A DNA stretch of 64,000 nucleotides from Owenia fusiformis (GCA_903813345.2 CAIIXF020000006.1:32711524-32775523); one strand, 5' to 3'; counted from the first letter of the stretch, positions 10,679-22,792 are shown. The notes: generated by a model not told the origin, from the letters alone. Translations and numbers: made by a program.

Positions 10679-10848
10679 TTTATTATATACCCTATACTGA
10701 CTCTTGTCCCGTTTCCTCTGCGAAGGCCAAAAAGGCTTAGAAAGCCCCCTCCCCGGGTCCATTGTTAGCATTATAAGCTGTGACGTCATCCGATGCTCAA
10801 CAGAAATTTTTGCCCTGTGAGACTCTCACTTGACAAATTCAATCGCGT

Positions 10849-11410
10849 TTAACCACCCTATGCTTAGTGAGCGGACCTAATTTCAAGGGTGATGGTAAAG
10901 ACGATGCATGGCGCCCAAACCTGGCCTGTAACTAGGTGCACTGATGCTTTCTTCGCAAATTACATCGCCATCGCTCGTCATCGAAATTCTGATCGCCGAA
11001 TAGTAAACATTCATTTTGTATTGGATGTACATAACTAGAGACCGCCTTATTTCGCATATATGAAAAAATAAAACATATCTAGGTACATATATCTTAATAT
11101 GTGACATCGATCAGGAATTATTGACATATTGACAATATTAGGTTGTAATTTCTTGCGGTAAATTAAAATTGTATCTTTAAACGACTGTTTCATCTTAACT
11201 ATTCGTTTTATTGGATGTAAAACAAACAGTATGCATAGTTTAACATCTTTCACTTCTAAAACAGTATAAAATATCACAATATCATCACCTAATGCTGCAA
11301 TAATACGACTTAAAAGATTATGGTACTAATATTCTTTGGTTTTTGGGCGCCATGCCTCGTCTTACCATCACCCTTGAAATTAGGTCCGCTCACTAAGCAT
11401 AGGGTGTTAA
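10849..11410. mobile_element. TTAA-flanked MITE, possible piggyBac type
   Basis: TTAA lies at 10849-10852 and again at 11407-11410. Between them are inverted repeats of about 70 bp starting cacccta(tgcttagtgagc) and including caagggtgatggtaa and catggcgccc at both ends. A TTAA target site is the hallmark of piggyBac-type transposons. The interior (about 10925-11335) encodes no transposase. It sits inside the element at 10479-11804 and is therefore younger. Confidence 0.72.
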
Positions 11411-11618
11411 CACGCGGAATAGATTATCATAACACTTGAAATTACACAGACGTATTGAGCTTAGGGAACTTTATACACGTTGCTTATATTGTATCGTTCA
11501 CGCACGTCTGTCATGGTGAACGGAGTTGATTTGTGATTGTGCTCATCCTCCATTTTTCTGTTTTTCGTCTGCGCAGTGATGATGCGCAGACGTTTCCAAG
11601 GGTAATAGAACTTGCAAT

Positions 11619-11668
11619 TGTGACGTCAGCGGGCAATAGTTCAAATGTATATTCCCGCTGACGTCACA
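11619..11668. repeat. Hairpin with CRE-like arms
   Basis: tgtgacgtcagcggg is followed 20 bases later by its exact reverse complement cccgctgacgtcaca. It is part of the right side of the element ending at 11804. Confidence 0.85.
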
Positions 11669-12000
11669 TTTGAGGGAATATAACTTTCCGAGGGAAATAG
11701 TAAATCTATTTCGGAACACGTGACTAGGTATTGACCAATCAGGATTAGTGTTACATATTGGGTATATAATAAAGTGAAATATTGCCCTTCGAAATGACGT
11801 TATTAATATTATTACCACCATTAACGACCAGGACTGAAACAGCAAGAAAATCTTACGCACTGAACGATATTTAATTTCCCGGGGAAAATTGCCGGTCGTT
11901 AAATGCATTCTCGACCGGTCTGAAATGCTATATTGACCGCCACTATGACGTTACATATTGCTCAGGTCGATATAGTAAAATGAATGCCTTCTAAACTATG

Positions 12001-12879
12001 TACACTCCCCTCCATAAGCTTGGCAACCTTTTTTCTCCCATTGAACTACGTGTTAAAGCCTCTTTATCTTTGAAATTTTATTGACTTAACCTGCGATGAA
12101 AATACTTACACGATTGATGGAAACGTAATTTGACTTTAATTTCAATACCTCCAAATTTTCTCAATAATTTTCCTCAATTACAATAGGTCGAAAATTGATG
12201 ATAAATTTGATGAATTTTTGAAAATCGACATTCCCATGTTAACCAATTGGAAATGGTAGGTTTGCCGCAAGTCATATGACAGAATATCCATCCATCCGAG
12301 TTCTTGCAAAAAATACGAGTTAGGCAGGCAATTGAATTTGCTAACTTTATTTAACAAAAAATTGATATGTTTCTTCAGGTTCAACAAAGGTATAGGGCTT
12401 TAAAGTCAAAATTGTTTTTCAAAAAACTTCTCCCATTGAAATAACACAGGAGGCGAAAAATTATTTTCAAAAATGACTTTGAAGTGCTGTAACTTTAATA
12501 TTCATCAAATAAACTAAACACTTAGTGTTCAAAAAAGTTAGACAATTCAATTTCTATATAAAAATATTTTTTGCTGAGTCTTTTACTGAAAAGATATCCT
12601 GATTTCTGATTTGCCCCGAACCCTCTATTTCCCATTGGATTACATGGGAATGACGATTTTCAAAAATTCATCAAATTTATCATCAATTTTCGACCTATTG
12701 TTAGTGAGGAAAAAAATTGAGAAAATTTGGAGGTATTGGAAATAAAGTCAAGTTACGTTTCCATCAATATCATAAGTTATTTTATCGCCGGTTAAGTAAA
12801 TAAAAATTCAAACGTAAAGAGGCTTTAACACGTAGTTCAATGGGGGAAAAAGGTTGCCAAACTTATGGAGGGGAGTGTA
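12001..12879. mobile_element. MITE family M1, complete copy with TA target duplication
   Basis: TA at 12001-12002 and 12878-12879 flank inverted repeats beginning cactcccctccataag. The arms are long (about 240 bp) and imperfect; landmarks in both are ttgaactacgtgttaaagcc and acaataggtcgaaaattgat. The interior has no transposase; the 12178-12387 ORF lies across the left arm and is not a gene. Further copies: 23926-24367 (right half) and 51892-53523 (interrupted). The TA duplication suggests mobilisation by a Tc1/mariner-type enzyme. Confidence 0.85.
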
Positions 12880-13924
12880 TAACGAATACTCTTGCGTACT
12901 GAATTGAATTAAACAAAAAACAGGGGAACAAAAAGGATATCCCGGACGTGACAGAGCAATCTTCTCTAGGACAGAATATCTGAGTCTCCTTTCTATGATT
13001 AGATATCTTCCAGTTTATTTCTATCGTATAACGTTACTTTGTCGTGATTTGTTATTGATGGGGCTACAATCGTGAACACTGTTTGAATCCTTATAAAATG
13101 TCTCAGAGACAGCTATATAATCTTCTCCTCGATGGAAGCTTTCTGAAAGCTTCAAGTAGACAATAATACCTGAGCTTATGTTCTAGAAAGCTGCAAATGC
13201 TATCAGCTGCATTGTCTTACATATAGTGTTTTGCTGTAGCATTGTATATCTACAGGTACATTCATCCAATAGCACTCTAGCATAGCAGTGCTGTGAAGAA
13301 TTATCATTTAGACTGTCTAACGATGCTTGAAATACTTTTCTGAGATCTTACTTTAATTTGGAACTATAAAGGAAAGTCGCAAATAACAACATTCGCTCTT
13401 GTTAGCGGATATTAGCGCAGAAATCAAAGGCATGTTTGTGGTGGTCGGTTAGATCCATACCTGCAGAGGAATATAGAAAAGTCGAATGATCATGTAAAAG
13501 GAATATTGACCTCTTCATGCAAAGTAAAGAAATCGAGATATCGGGGGACAATTTGACCAAGATCATTTGAAACCCGTGCCAGTATATGGTATATGGAAAG
13601 CGCAATATATTGTTTCCGGCTGTAAAGAATGTTGTGTTCATACTTCATTTAGATGTTGTTACGTGGATACTGCACTAAGATTTACTGATTATAAATGAGA
13701 ATAACACGATGCCGTCGTGATAGACTCTGTCTGATGGCGCATAACAATATCGTAATGCAAAGCGACATCCTCTGCTGAAACGCTGCTGACAAATAATTTC
13801 AGAGAGTGAGGCGGATGTAATTTTGGTATAGTTAAGACATATACTTATTGATATCAATACGATGGAATGTTGAGCGATGGTTGTTATAATACGTTACGAG
13901 GTATACATTTTTCTCAACATGTAT
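12880..13924. other. Stretch without recognised gene
   Basis: ORFs at 13402-13641 and 13675-13857 (minus) have no motif I recognise and no coding context. No repeat structure seen. Confidence 0.3.
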
Positions 13925-13929
13925 AGATT

Positions 13930-14470
13930 CACTGCTACCCACCTAGTTACACAGACGGTATCGTCAGTGTATCATGGCGGAACTACTTCCGGGACTAGGT
14001 TTCGGTAAGATTTTTTTATTTCCCGATTTACACCTACTATTAAGTCACGTTGTGGATAATAATTTGGCTCGAAGTTAAGGAAGATAGTCTAGTTTGAGAA
14101 TGTGTCGATGGTTTTAGGTTTTATATGTGAACGAAGACACAATTCACGTATTTAGTCCCTCGCTTTTGTTACAATGACGAACGACCAATATCAGTGTAAT
14201 ATTGGCAATATTAATGCCGATCGTCAGTGTAACAAAAGCGAGGGACTAAATATGTGAAATGCGTCTTCGTTAACATACCAAACCTAAAACCATCGACACA
14301 TTCTCAAACTAGACTATCTCCCATAACTTAGAGCCAAATTACAATCCACATCGTGACTTATAAGTAGATGTAAATCGAGAAATAAAAATATCTTACCAAA
14401 TTCAAATCCCGGAAGTAGTTCAGCCATGATACACTGACGATACGTCTGTGTAACTAGGTGGGTAGCAGTG
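13930..14470 (+). mobile_element. Foldback element F1, copy 1, with 5-bp target duplication AGATT
   Basis: This 541-bp element is one long palindrome: arms of about 265 bp start cactgctacccacctagtta and meet near 14200. It is flanked by agatt at 13925-13929 and again at 14471-14475. The two arms differ at fixed sites (e.g. gactaggtttcgg against gatttgaatttgg). Copy 2 at 30303-30842 has the same arm difference in reverse order, so both come from one source. Each arm contains an ATG in good context (13974 on the plus strand), a CCGGAAGT ETS-type motif and a consensus splice donor 31 bases after the ATG. No transposase is encoded. Confidence 0.92.
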
Positions 14471-14475
14471 AGATT

Positions 14476-15545
14476 GGTATATATAAACGTACATAAATCT
14501 TAATTATATTGGTCGAGTGTGGGAATCGTGTGTGGTTCTTTCAACGGGAAACGCGTTGAATTGGACACATTAGGTCATTGGTGAACAGGTTAAATTGGAT
14601 ACGTGAAATCATGTACCAACGCACCGTCTCTTGAGTATTGATCAATAATAAGAAGTTGGTCGGCCAATTTAGGAATGCCATTTCTCACCCAAGTTATATG
14701 TCTTTAGGAATACAACTAGATCAGCTTAGAAGATACGTAATTATATTAGGCCTATGTCGAGTAATAGTATCATAGAGATTGAATGAATTTAGAATATCAA
14801 GTTGGCTAAATCAAGTGGCAGATTTTATAAATCAAATTATCGTCACGTGTCTAAAACGTGTCTATAAATACATGTGTCACAAGGATTGAATTTATTTCTG
14901 AATATAGGATGTACTAATCCGGGAACAGCAATGACAGTGAGTGTCTTCTTGCTGACATTCAAAGATTCAATCAACAATGAATAACAACTAAAGCGTCCAA
15001 AAAACAATCGTTTACAAGGGCTCTGGAGAATTATCATTATGGTTTGCCTGAATATGTCACTTGGATAAACCGGAAGTTGAGATGTATGTAGCAGAGAGAG
15101 AGAAACTTCTTGCATACCTTGGTGGACGGCCTAGGGACTAGTACGTATATGTTTTACGATATATACATTAACTAATTTAAATATTTGGTTTTCTTCTGTC
15201 AATGTATCGTCACCTCATCGAATGTCAACAATATTCTTTAGATAGTATTGTAATATCTTAAGTACGGGCCATTAGCATTTGAAAGGCTCGCTTACCCTTG
15301 AAACAACGCAAGTCGGAATATGATTTCTCTCCCACCAAAGTCCGAAATGCTTTTCTAACCCATCACGTTCAGACCAACAGACACGATATCTTATTGGTCT
15401 AAACCCAGGTGAACATACGTAATATAGAACACAGTTACTAATGATCACATACATGAATTCGAAGATTTAATCTAATAAAAAATAATATTATAATGTTCAT
15501 ACAGGATGAAGTTGCAATGAAACACTTGAAGATGTAGAAGCAGAT
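14476..15545. other. Stretch without recognised gene
   Basis: Short ORFs at 14843-15115 and 15272-15454 on the minus strand show no known motif. No repeats identified. Confidence 0.3.
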
Positions 15546-15597
15546 AAATGACGTCAGATTTTTTATTTCCTGTGGCCCAGCGTGAAGTTTACAGGTT

Positions 15598-16080
15598 TTT
15601 ATGTCCCCACCACATAGTGTGGGGCCATATTGTCGGCCTAGGCGCGTCCGTCTGTCCGTCCTTAACTTACCAAATATGACTTCAATATTAATATGGGTTT
15701 AAACCTATAATGTATTAAATACTGGATATGACAAGTAAATAAAATCAATTATAATCTACCTATATGATGTAGATATCCAAATGTTGGTCTGAATTTATCT
15801 TTGTGGAAAGATTGTATGCTTCAGTTGCTCTTTAACAAAACATGTGGGACAGTGTATCTATATATTACAAGACGTCCGTCCGTCTGTCCGTCCGTCCGGG
15901 AGTTTTCTCTAAAACCGCTACAGATATCACCTTCAAATTTTCAGGGATAACTTATGAGTACATACAGATGTGGATGAAAAAAAGTTAACTCGATACCTAC
16001 TTCCTGTCGGCCATTTTGAAGTCAAATGCTAAAATCCTTGTCTGCAAACTTTAAGAAAAACGGCATCACAGTTGCTTTTA
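15598..16080 (+). repeat. GTCC-family interspersed repeat, copy 1
   Basis: Shares with 50735-51890 the order: tttttatgtcccca, acatagtg, gggccatattgtcggc, taggcgcgtcc, GTCC/GTCTG simple repeats, then ttttctctaaaaccgctac, agggataacttatgagt and tgtcggccattttgaagtc. In this copy the simple repeat is short and split in two (15645-15662 and about 15873-15898), with about 210 bp of other sequence between. Confidence 0.8.
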
Positions 16081-16269
16081 AAACATAGCGCAAGATAATA
16101 CTTTGTATCATATTGAATGGTGTTTTTGAGTTTTCATACTTTAACTATTTAGTAGCTTTATAGATAATTTCAGATGTACTTTGTTGTAAAAGCCTATGTT
16201 ATTATTATAACAGTAGTTATATGTGATAATTTTGTAAAAAGAAATCAGCAAAAACTCATAATCACTTTT

Positions 16270-17660
16270 TTATTGTCGGCCATTTTGAATTTTTCCGTCC
16301 TAAAATCTTGTCTGTGAAGTCTTGTCTACGTGTTTCCAGGTGAACCGTTTGGTGGATCAATTTCAAATATTCAGGGATGATTCTTAGTATAAAAATCTAG
16401 ATCTGATTAGTTTTTTGGCATTCTGGGTAAATGTCAAGGCAGCCATTTTGGATTTTCCGTCCTAAAATCTTGTCTGTAAAGTCTTGTCTACGCGTTTTCA
16501 GGTGAACGGTTTGGTAGATCAATTTCAAATTTTCAGGGATGTTTCTTAGTATGGAAATGTAGAACTGATCAGTTTTTGGGCATTCTGGGTAAAAGTCAAG
16601 GCAGCCATTTTGGATTTTCCGTCCTAAAATCTTGTCTGTAAAGTCTTGTCTACGCATTTCCAGGTGAACCGTTCTGTAGATCAATTTCAAATTTTCAGGG
16701 ATGATTTTTAGTATGAAAATCTAGATCTGATTAGTATTTTGGCATTCGGGATAAATGTTAAGGTAGCCATTTTGGATTTCCGTCTTAAAATCTTGCCTGT
16801 AAAGTCTTGTCTACGCGTTTTCAGGTGAACGGTTTGGTAGATCAATTTCAAATTTTCAGGGATGTTTCTTAGTATGGAAATGTAGAACTGATCAGTTTTT
16901 GGGCATTCTGGGTAAAAGTCAAGGCAGCCATTTTGGATTTTCCGTCCTAAAATCTTGTCTGTAAAGTCTTGTCTACGCATTTCCAGGTGAACCGTTCTGT
17001 AGATCAATTTCAAATTTTCAGGGATGATTTTTAGTATGAAAATCTAGATCTGATTAGTATTTTGGCATTCGGGATAAATGTTAAGGTAGCCATTTTGGAT
17101 TTCCGTCTTAAAATCTTGCCTGTAAAGTCTTGTCTACGCGTTTTTAGGTGAACCGTTTGGTAGATCAATTTCAAATTTTCAGGGATGATTCTTAGTATGA
17201 AAATCTACATCTGATTAGTTTTTTGGCATTCTGCGTCAATGTCAAGGCAGCCATTTTGGATTTTCTGTCCTAAAATCTTGTCTGTAAAGTCTTGTCTACG
17301 CGTTTTCAGGTGAACCATTTGGTAGATCAATGTCATATTTTCAGGGATGATTCTTAGTATGAAAATCTAGAAACAGATTAGTTTTTTAACATTCTAGGTA
17401 AATGTCAAGGCAGCCATTTTGGATTTTCCATCCTAAAATCTTGTCTGTAAAGTCTTGTTTACATGTTTTCTGGTTAACTGTGTGACAGATCTATTAAAAA
17501 TTTTCAGGGGTGGTTCTTAGTTTGAAAATCTAGAACTGACTAAATTTTTGGCATTCTGGGTAAATTTTAAGGTGGCCATTTTTGATTTTCCGTCCTCAAA
17601 TTGTGTTGGTAAAGTCTTGTCTACTCATTTTCAGGATAACCATTTGACGGGATCACCCAT
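16270..17660. repeat. Tandem array of a 162-bp unit, about 8.5 copies
   Basis: The anchor agccattttggat recurs at 16441, 16603, 16765, 16926, 17088, 17249, 17412 and, diverged, at 16279 and 17575, i.e. every 161-163 bp. Neighbouring pairs are alike at a 323-bp period (16441-16764 against 16765-17087), so there is a higher-order dimer. The unit contains cagggatgattcttagtat and gtaaagtcttgtctacg, related to the last part of the GTCC-family repeat just upstream. Minus-strand ORFs at 16397-17013 are read through the array and are not genes. Confidence 0.93.
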
Positions 17661-17822
17661 TGGTGGGGACATTTTGTACACATTTGTGTTCTTGTTATGT
17701 ATATTCGTGCAATTTACATATGCGTATTCAACAAAACATTAACGTGTACTTTTATGCGCGCGCAGGAAAATGACGTCAGATTAGTCTACTTTCTACAGGT
17801 AAGCGTGAAAGTTATAGGTTTT

Positions 17823-18824
17823 TACGTGTAGATGAGTGATAACACGTCGCTCATTACGTGATTGATTTTAGCTATGTTATTGGATGGCCCGGGAGCCCAT
17901 ATTTGATACAGACAATATTGCTTGTTATATTGGTAAACCCCAATCCTTAATTGGAAATAAGAATACATTTTAATGGGTAAATGACAACTTCAAATGTGAT
18001 CGTTTGTTTCATTCCGTATAAATAGGCAGGGTCAATTTGATACCCGGGGCTTAGTACAATATGTATTCTAAACGAAATTAAATGACAAAGAGGGCCTACG
18101 ATTGCCTTATCACTACATTTGATTTGCGAACGAGGCATTTTCTTTGTAATACGGCCGCCCTTGATATGAGCATAAAGTGATTCTGGTTGAATATGAAATA
18201 AAGCAAAAATAACTTCAAACATAACACATATTGTATACCGACGGCATATGGGAGATTGAAAGGTCCCAGTACTGCGTTGTTCTGCTGAAGTAGTTCGTTG
18301 TCAAACTTGATTTTTTAACCCTAGAGATGAACGTTAGATTTCTTTATACTGTGTTTATTGGACCATATATCAATCCCTTTCTGCAATGCTGTCATCAATT
18401 AGTTAAATTAGTAAATTGAAGATACATGGTGAAGGGTATACTTTTCGTAAATACTAAATGGAATGTGCAAGTAAGTGTAGTTTCGTATAATTTTCGTTCA
18501 ATCATACGCGTATACATATAAGACCAAGAGTTTTTATTAATAAAGGCTGAAAGGAAAAGGTGCGTTTTTTGGCAAATACCCCTATGGTCAAAATGAATCA
18601 TTCTTAGGTGTTGCATAAACAGATAAAGAATAGAATGTCACAAAATTCTTTGAAAAGTATTAAAGTGCTTTGGCACACATTGGCTGAGAAAGGGGCCATT
18701 TAGTTCAGTAAGGTTGTATTGACTTACATTGGGTTGTTCATCATTGACTTAACACGAGGATATCAGCAGATCCCAATATAGGCCATTGGTTTCCATTGAT
18801 TATCACAAAAATACCCAAAATACA
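17823..18824. other. Stretch without recognised gene
   Basis: ORFs at 17947-18222 and 18395-18616 (minus) have no recognisable motif. Confidence 0.3.
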
Positions 18825-18917
18825 TATGACCTGAATCGATTGCAATTCACAATATGACACAAATGGTTTATCTCATTAAATGTGCAAATATGAAGTTTGC
18901 AATCGATTCAGGTCATA
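18825..18917. repeat. Perfect 21-bp inverted repeat, 51-bp spacer
   Basis: 18825-18845 (tatgacctgaatcgattgca+a) is exactly reverse-complemented at 18897-18917. It could form a hairpin or be the ends of a very small element. The function is unknown. Confidence 0.85.
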
Positions 18918-19199
18918 CTTAAAATTAAAAGATTGTATATTTTTTTCTTCATTTTTTCCCTACAAAATGGCTATCGCAAAATGCTCCAAAAACAACTTTT
19001 ACACTTATCAAACTTTGTAAAACCAAAGAATATACCATTATATTTCATTATATGGTAGCATATTTGGATATGATGTAGGGATGCGTAGGATGCAAATGGA
19101 TTTTGACAGACACAAAAATACTTCCTGGTTTGGAATCTATGCCTCTACACTTCATGATTGAATTATGACCCTAATAAGTGGCCTGTCATACATCATTCG

Positions 19200-19530
19200 A
19201 ACATGACTATTCACGCCTTCTATAAACTGTAAACAAAGTCAATGCTTCAGCTGGGTTATATTTGGCGAGATAAAATCCCCGATTCTGTACTAAGTGTTTC
19301 GTTCAGCGCACTCATTGGTCAGTTTAGGCCGTTCCCATCGTTTCGCATCCCCCTCTCGTCTGCAAAATTCAAAATGGCAGGGAGAAATTGTTCGGAGGCA
19401 AAATTTTCTGTGGGAGCATTTGTAAACTGTAATCTCAATAATTTCAATAATTATCAATGTAGCAGATATGCGTGAAACCAATAAATAGGCCGAAATGTCA
19501 ATAAAAAACTTAAGTCGGGGTCAGGAGGTA
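19200..19530 (+). other. Possible promoter and 5' exon, weak
   Basis: An inverted CCAAT (cactcattggtc, about 19308) precedes a less A+T-rich stretch and an ATG at 19374 in a strong context (aaaatggcag). It opens a 34-codon frame, MAGRNCSEAKFSVGAF onward, ending at 19475. No splice donor clearly terminates the frame and no domain is recognised, so this may be chance. Confidence 0.15.
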
Positions 19531-19645
19531 AATAAACAAATTGGAACAGCCCAACGCTAAACCGGTAGAAGAAATGAAAAAAGTGGAAATGAACATCGTA
19601 ATTGACGATTTTGCAATATTCTGGTGAGTTTTCATGTTCGAATCG

Positions 19646-19803
19646 TATATAGACCTCAGAGCAGGGCTACTAGTTTCGAATACACACCTTAGGTTTAGGC
19701 ACAAAAGCTTTCGAACCCCTCACTCCCTTCGGTCGTTCGGGGTACAGAAGACGTTTGTACCTAGACGCTTCGAAACTAGTAGTCCTGCTCTTCGGTCTAT
19801 ATT
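19646..19803. repeat. Palindromic element of about 158 bp
   Basis: The left arm (tatatagacctcagagcagg, gctactagtttcga) pairs with the right arm (tcgaaactagtagtcctgct, cttcggtctatat) with few mismatches around a GC-richer core of about 85 bp. No target duplication recognised. Confidence 0.75.
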
Positions 19804-21193
19804 TCTTAAATATAGTGCTGAATATAGGTCAACAAGATACTAGTGTGCATATAAATGTGATGATTAAAGCAGAATACTCTTTTTGAAAAATCAAATGAAT
19901 TATTTTTTTCTCATGGGGAGATTCCAATGCAGAGTACTTATGGTCCTTTCGTCAGTATTATCTTTGGGAATTTTCTGATCAATGTAAATTATTTCAAAAT
20001 ACAATGTCTTGTTACTTAAAAGTTATGCATGTCCATTGTGCCTAGAGTGCATATTTAAGTAGAAAGACTGTTTGTAATTTATGTTCAACATTTTTTTGGT
20101 GTGTAAATCAACCCCCTTTTGTATTTTTTGACTTTGGAAACTCTTTTGGTCTTGAACTAGATCTTCTTTGCAATAGGAGTCACCCAAGTACTTCAATTAT
20201 CTTCTTTAGCCTGCTTATCGTATGTTTGTTTTTTAGTAAAAGCAAATTAATGAATTATCTTATAAAGGCCTAATATTGCCAGTATTCATTAGACACTCTA
20301 TGTTGATTATACAAATTAGCCTAGCCCAAGGGAAGCATAAACCAACATAGACAAGATTGAAACAAATGGAGAAAAGACATGGCTTTTTACGCACGGTGCC
20401 TCTCAATGATCTTACGAGCCGGGAAATGATTTGTGGGGCGTAACGCAGATAGAACCGTACATCTTGTAGATCTTATCGACATCCTGTCCTCTTATATTAA
20501 TTAGTTGCTATCGTCTAGTGTATATCGCACTGTGGCCGTCCTTGAAGCGGTTTACACTGCGTCAAATGTGAAATTCCAAGCAATTTCTAATTATTGGATA
20601 TATTTACTGTGAGGATCGTGAAGGATTTGAATTGTGTCACTCCATGCATTTCTGCATATCAGAAATATATATTACATTGGTTTTATTTGAATCAGTCAAG
20701 TGCTATACCACTAAACTATGCTAATCAGGGCACTCCATGAATCTACAGAATCTCGATTCGTCCCTGTAGTGGTCAACTTCCAAATAATCTATATTGTAAA
20801 TAAGAGATCCGTGCTTGTATTCCCATGTTTAAAGGTGGGGGAAGATGGCGGTATTTCCAATTCCTTGCTCTTTGGGATTTTGAAACAATATATCTACATG
20901 TATGTTTTTGTGTTTGATCGATCAACATAATTGGTTAATATGCAGCGAAACATTTCAACGTCCCGTTTACTGAAAATGATAACCAGGATCTTAATTAAGC
21001 AAGCCAAATCTAAGTAAGTGAGGCAGATTTGACCTAGATGAAATATAATACTACAAATTGGATTTCCACAATATTTGTTGGACAAAATGTGTGAACATAC
21101 ATGTAATGTTGTATTATGTCTGGCACAGTCTTTAATTGTCCAAAGGATAAGGAGCCAAATCATTATTCCCAGGTTATTATTTTTATCTATATG
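19804..21193. other. Stretch without recognised gene
   Basis: Short ORFs on both strands only. A tRNA-like A-box (tagtttagtgg on the minus strand near 20720) lacks a matching B-box at the right distance. Confidence 0.3.
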
Positions 21194-21675
21194 CGAGGGG
21201 TGATCAGGAATTTCTGGACCGTTGGCTCTATTTTTGTCATTTTTTATTCTTTCTTAGTGATTTTCTCACACAGTATAACTCAAATATATAGGATCACACC
21301 ATGAAGATTTCATTCTTTTGTGCAATCATTATCTTTTTTATTTTTGTTACCATGGTAACTGGTGAAGCGACAAGGTGGAGCTCAGAAAAGTACCAAATTT
21401 GAAAAATCAACAGTAGTTTTACATGCCACTTTTTGACACTGTTTTCATTGCTGAATATGTTACAAATATACTGAAATAGGTTGCATTATATCATTAAGTA
21501 TATCCATTAATGTTCATAGTAACTGGCATCATTCTTCCATCTATTCTAATCCTCCAAAGTAGTTACCAGCATTTTGTAAGCATTTGTTTTCACCTATTCC
21601 TGAAAGACGTGATACAGACCGTCTTTGCCGACAAAATGTAATTGTTTCCATCGGTTGTGGCCGTGTACCACCACG

Positions 21676-21826
21676 TATTCCCCAGACTTAGCTGGTTATG
21701 ATTTCTATCTTTTCCCAACAGTGAAGACCAAATTATGAGGTATCCACTTTGAGGACAGTAATGAGATCATTCAAGAATTCTCACACAGTAGGCAAAGACG
21801 GTCTGTATCTTTCAGGACTGGGTGAA
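21676..21826 (+). pseudogene. Mariner transposase C-terminal relic
   Basis: The frame from 21676 reads YSPDLAGYDFYLFPTVKTKL, then a stop, then GIHFEDSNEII. This is the end of the catalytic domain of a mariner transposase (usual form YSPDLAP.D..LFP..K..L.G..F), which cuts and re-joins transposon DNA. The aspartate of GYDF is in the position of the third catalytic residue. The N-terminal DNA-binding and first catalytic parts are absent, and further in-frame stops follow. A deletion derivative unable to move by itself. Confidence 0.8.
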
Positions 21827-22140
21827 AAGGCATAACAAATGCTTACAAAGTACTGGTACTGGAAGGATTAGAATTGATAGAAGAATAATGACAGTTACTA
21901 ATAGACGAACATTAATGAATATACTTAATGAAATAATACAACCTATACAGTGTGTCACATATTCAGCAATGAATACAGTGTCCAAACATCATATAAAATT
22001 ACTGTTGTTTTTCATTTGGTATTTTTTCTGAGCTCCACCTTGTCGCGTCACCAGTTACCATGGTAACAAAAATAATGGGATAATGATGTCATAGAACAAT
22101 GAAATCTTCATGATGTGATCCTATATATTTGGTTTATATT

Positions 22141-22792
22141 AAAAAAAAAAAAATCATTAATTTCGAAGTTTCAAGTTTTACCACTTGAGATGCTGAAGGA
22201 TGTAGGAATTGTTTAAGAAATTGGCAATGAACTCACACTATTTTCACTTGGCACCTTTTGAGGTGGATCCCGGCTATGGCATTAATGGTTGAGAAATAGG
22301 GATCGAAACCAGCCATAGTTTTCTCCTGATGACCATTGTGAATTATTGTGTTTTATGGATTATGGCGACGGCTTTTGTGAATGGATGTTGACCCTTTGAA
22401 ACGCCTATGTACTTGGAGACTGGATTTTATCTATCCCACATCATTTGAGACTGAATGCTCTATCTTGTATGAGTACTTGTATCTACAACAATTTTTGAGG
22501 TTATGAGTATTGGCTATCAATTGGCTATCAATTTCTAAGTTTTTCTTCAACATGTATTGTAATGACTTCAGTATGAATGAAATGTCCCTTCTGGTTCTTC
22601 TGGTCTTGGATCGTGATATTGGTTCTTGAATGGTGGGGGAAAGGGGGTATTAGACATTGTTTCTTTTCACGTTAGATCATGGTTTTGGGCTATATGGGGT
22701 TTGTTTTTCTTGACTGGTATGCACTTAGAGTTTGCTTTTTCTTGCTAAGTTCCATTACAACTTTTGGTCCTTTCCCTTTGGCACTTGTGCTT
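22141..22792 (+). mobile_element. 3' end of a Penelope-like element inserted in the mariner arm
   Basis: 22158-22775 is the near-identical reverse complement of 40631-41243, the region downstream of the Penelope-like reverse transcriptase on the minus strand. It begins after a run of 13 A residues and ends at ggtccttt. It interrupts the mariner right arm: tatatatttg stands before (about 22126) and tatatattta after (about 22792), consistent with a target duplication of about 9 bp. The insert is 5'-truncated and carries no reverse transcriptase motif. Confidence 0.8.

Larger units (their letters stand above)
10479..11804. mobile_element. Composite element with 23-bp perfect terminal inverted repeats
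   Basis: The end aataacgtcatttcgaaggg+caa (10479-10501) is repeated as its exact reverse complement at 11782-11804. Inside are two strong hairpins (10508-10678, 11619-11668), a CCAAT box (gaccaatcagga, about 11734) and a TTAA-flanked second element at 10853-11406. No transposase was seen. The related hairpin pair at 27519-27954 shares the internal order but not these ends. Confidence 0.6.
15546..17822. repeat. 55-bp direct repeats bracketing the GTCC repeat and tandem array
   Basis: 15546-15600 (aatgacgtcagatt, gcgtgaagtt, caggttttta) is repeated imperfectly at 17768-17822 (aatgacgtcagatt, gcgtgaaagtt, taggttttta). Between them lie the GTCC-family repeat and the 162-bp array, so the 2.2-kb block looks inserted into, or amplified within, this sequence. 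Confidence 0.6.

Noticed and set aside
16397-17013. Two near-identical minus-strand ORFs of about 100 codons
   Set aside because: They are the same phase of the 162-bp tandem array read twice; no protein family and no start context.
20660-20735. tRNA-like A-box on the minus strand (tagtttagtgg)
   Set aside because: No B-box at a suitable distance and no cloverleaf can be drawn; not called as a tRNA or tRNA-derived SINE.
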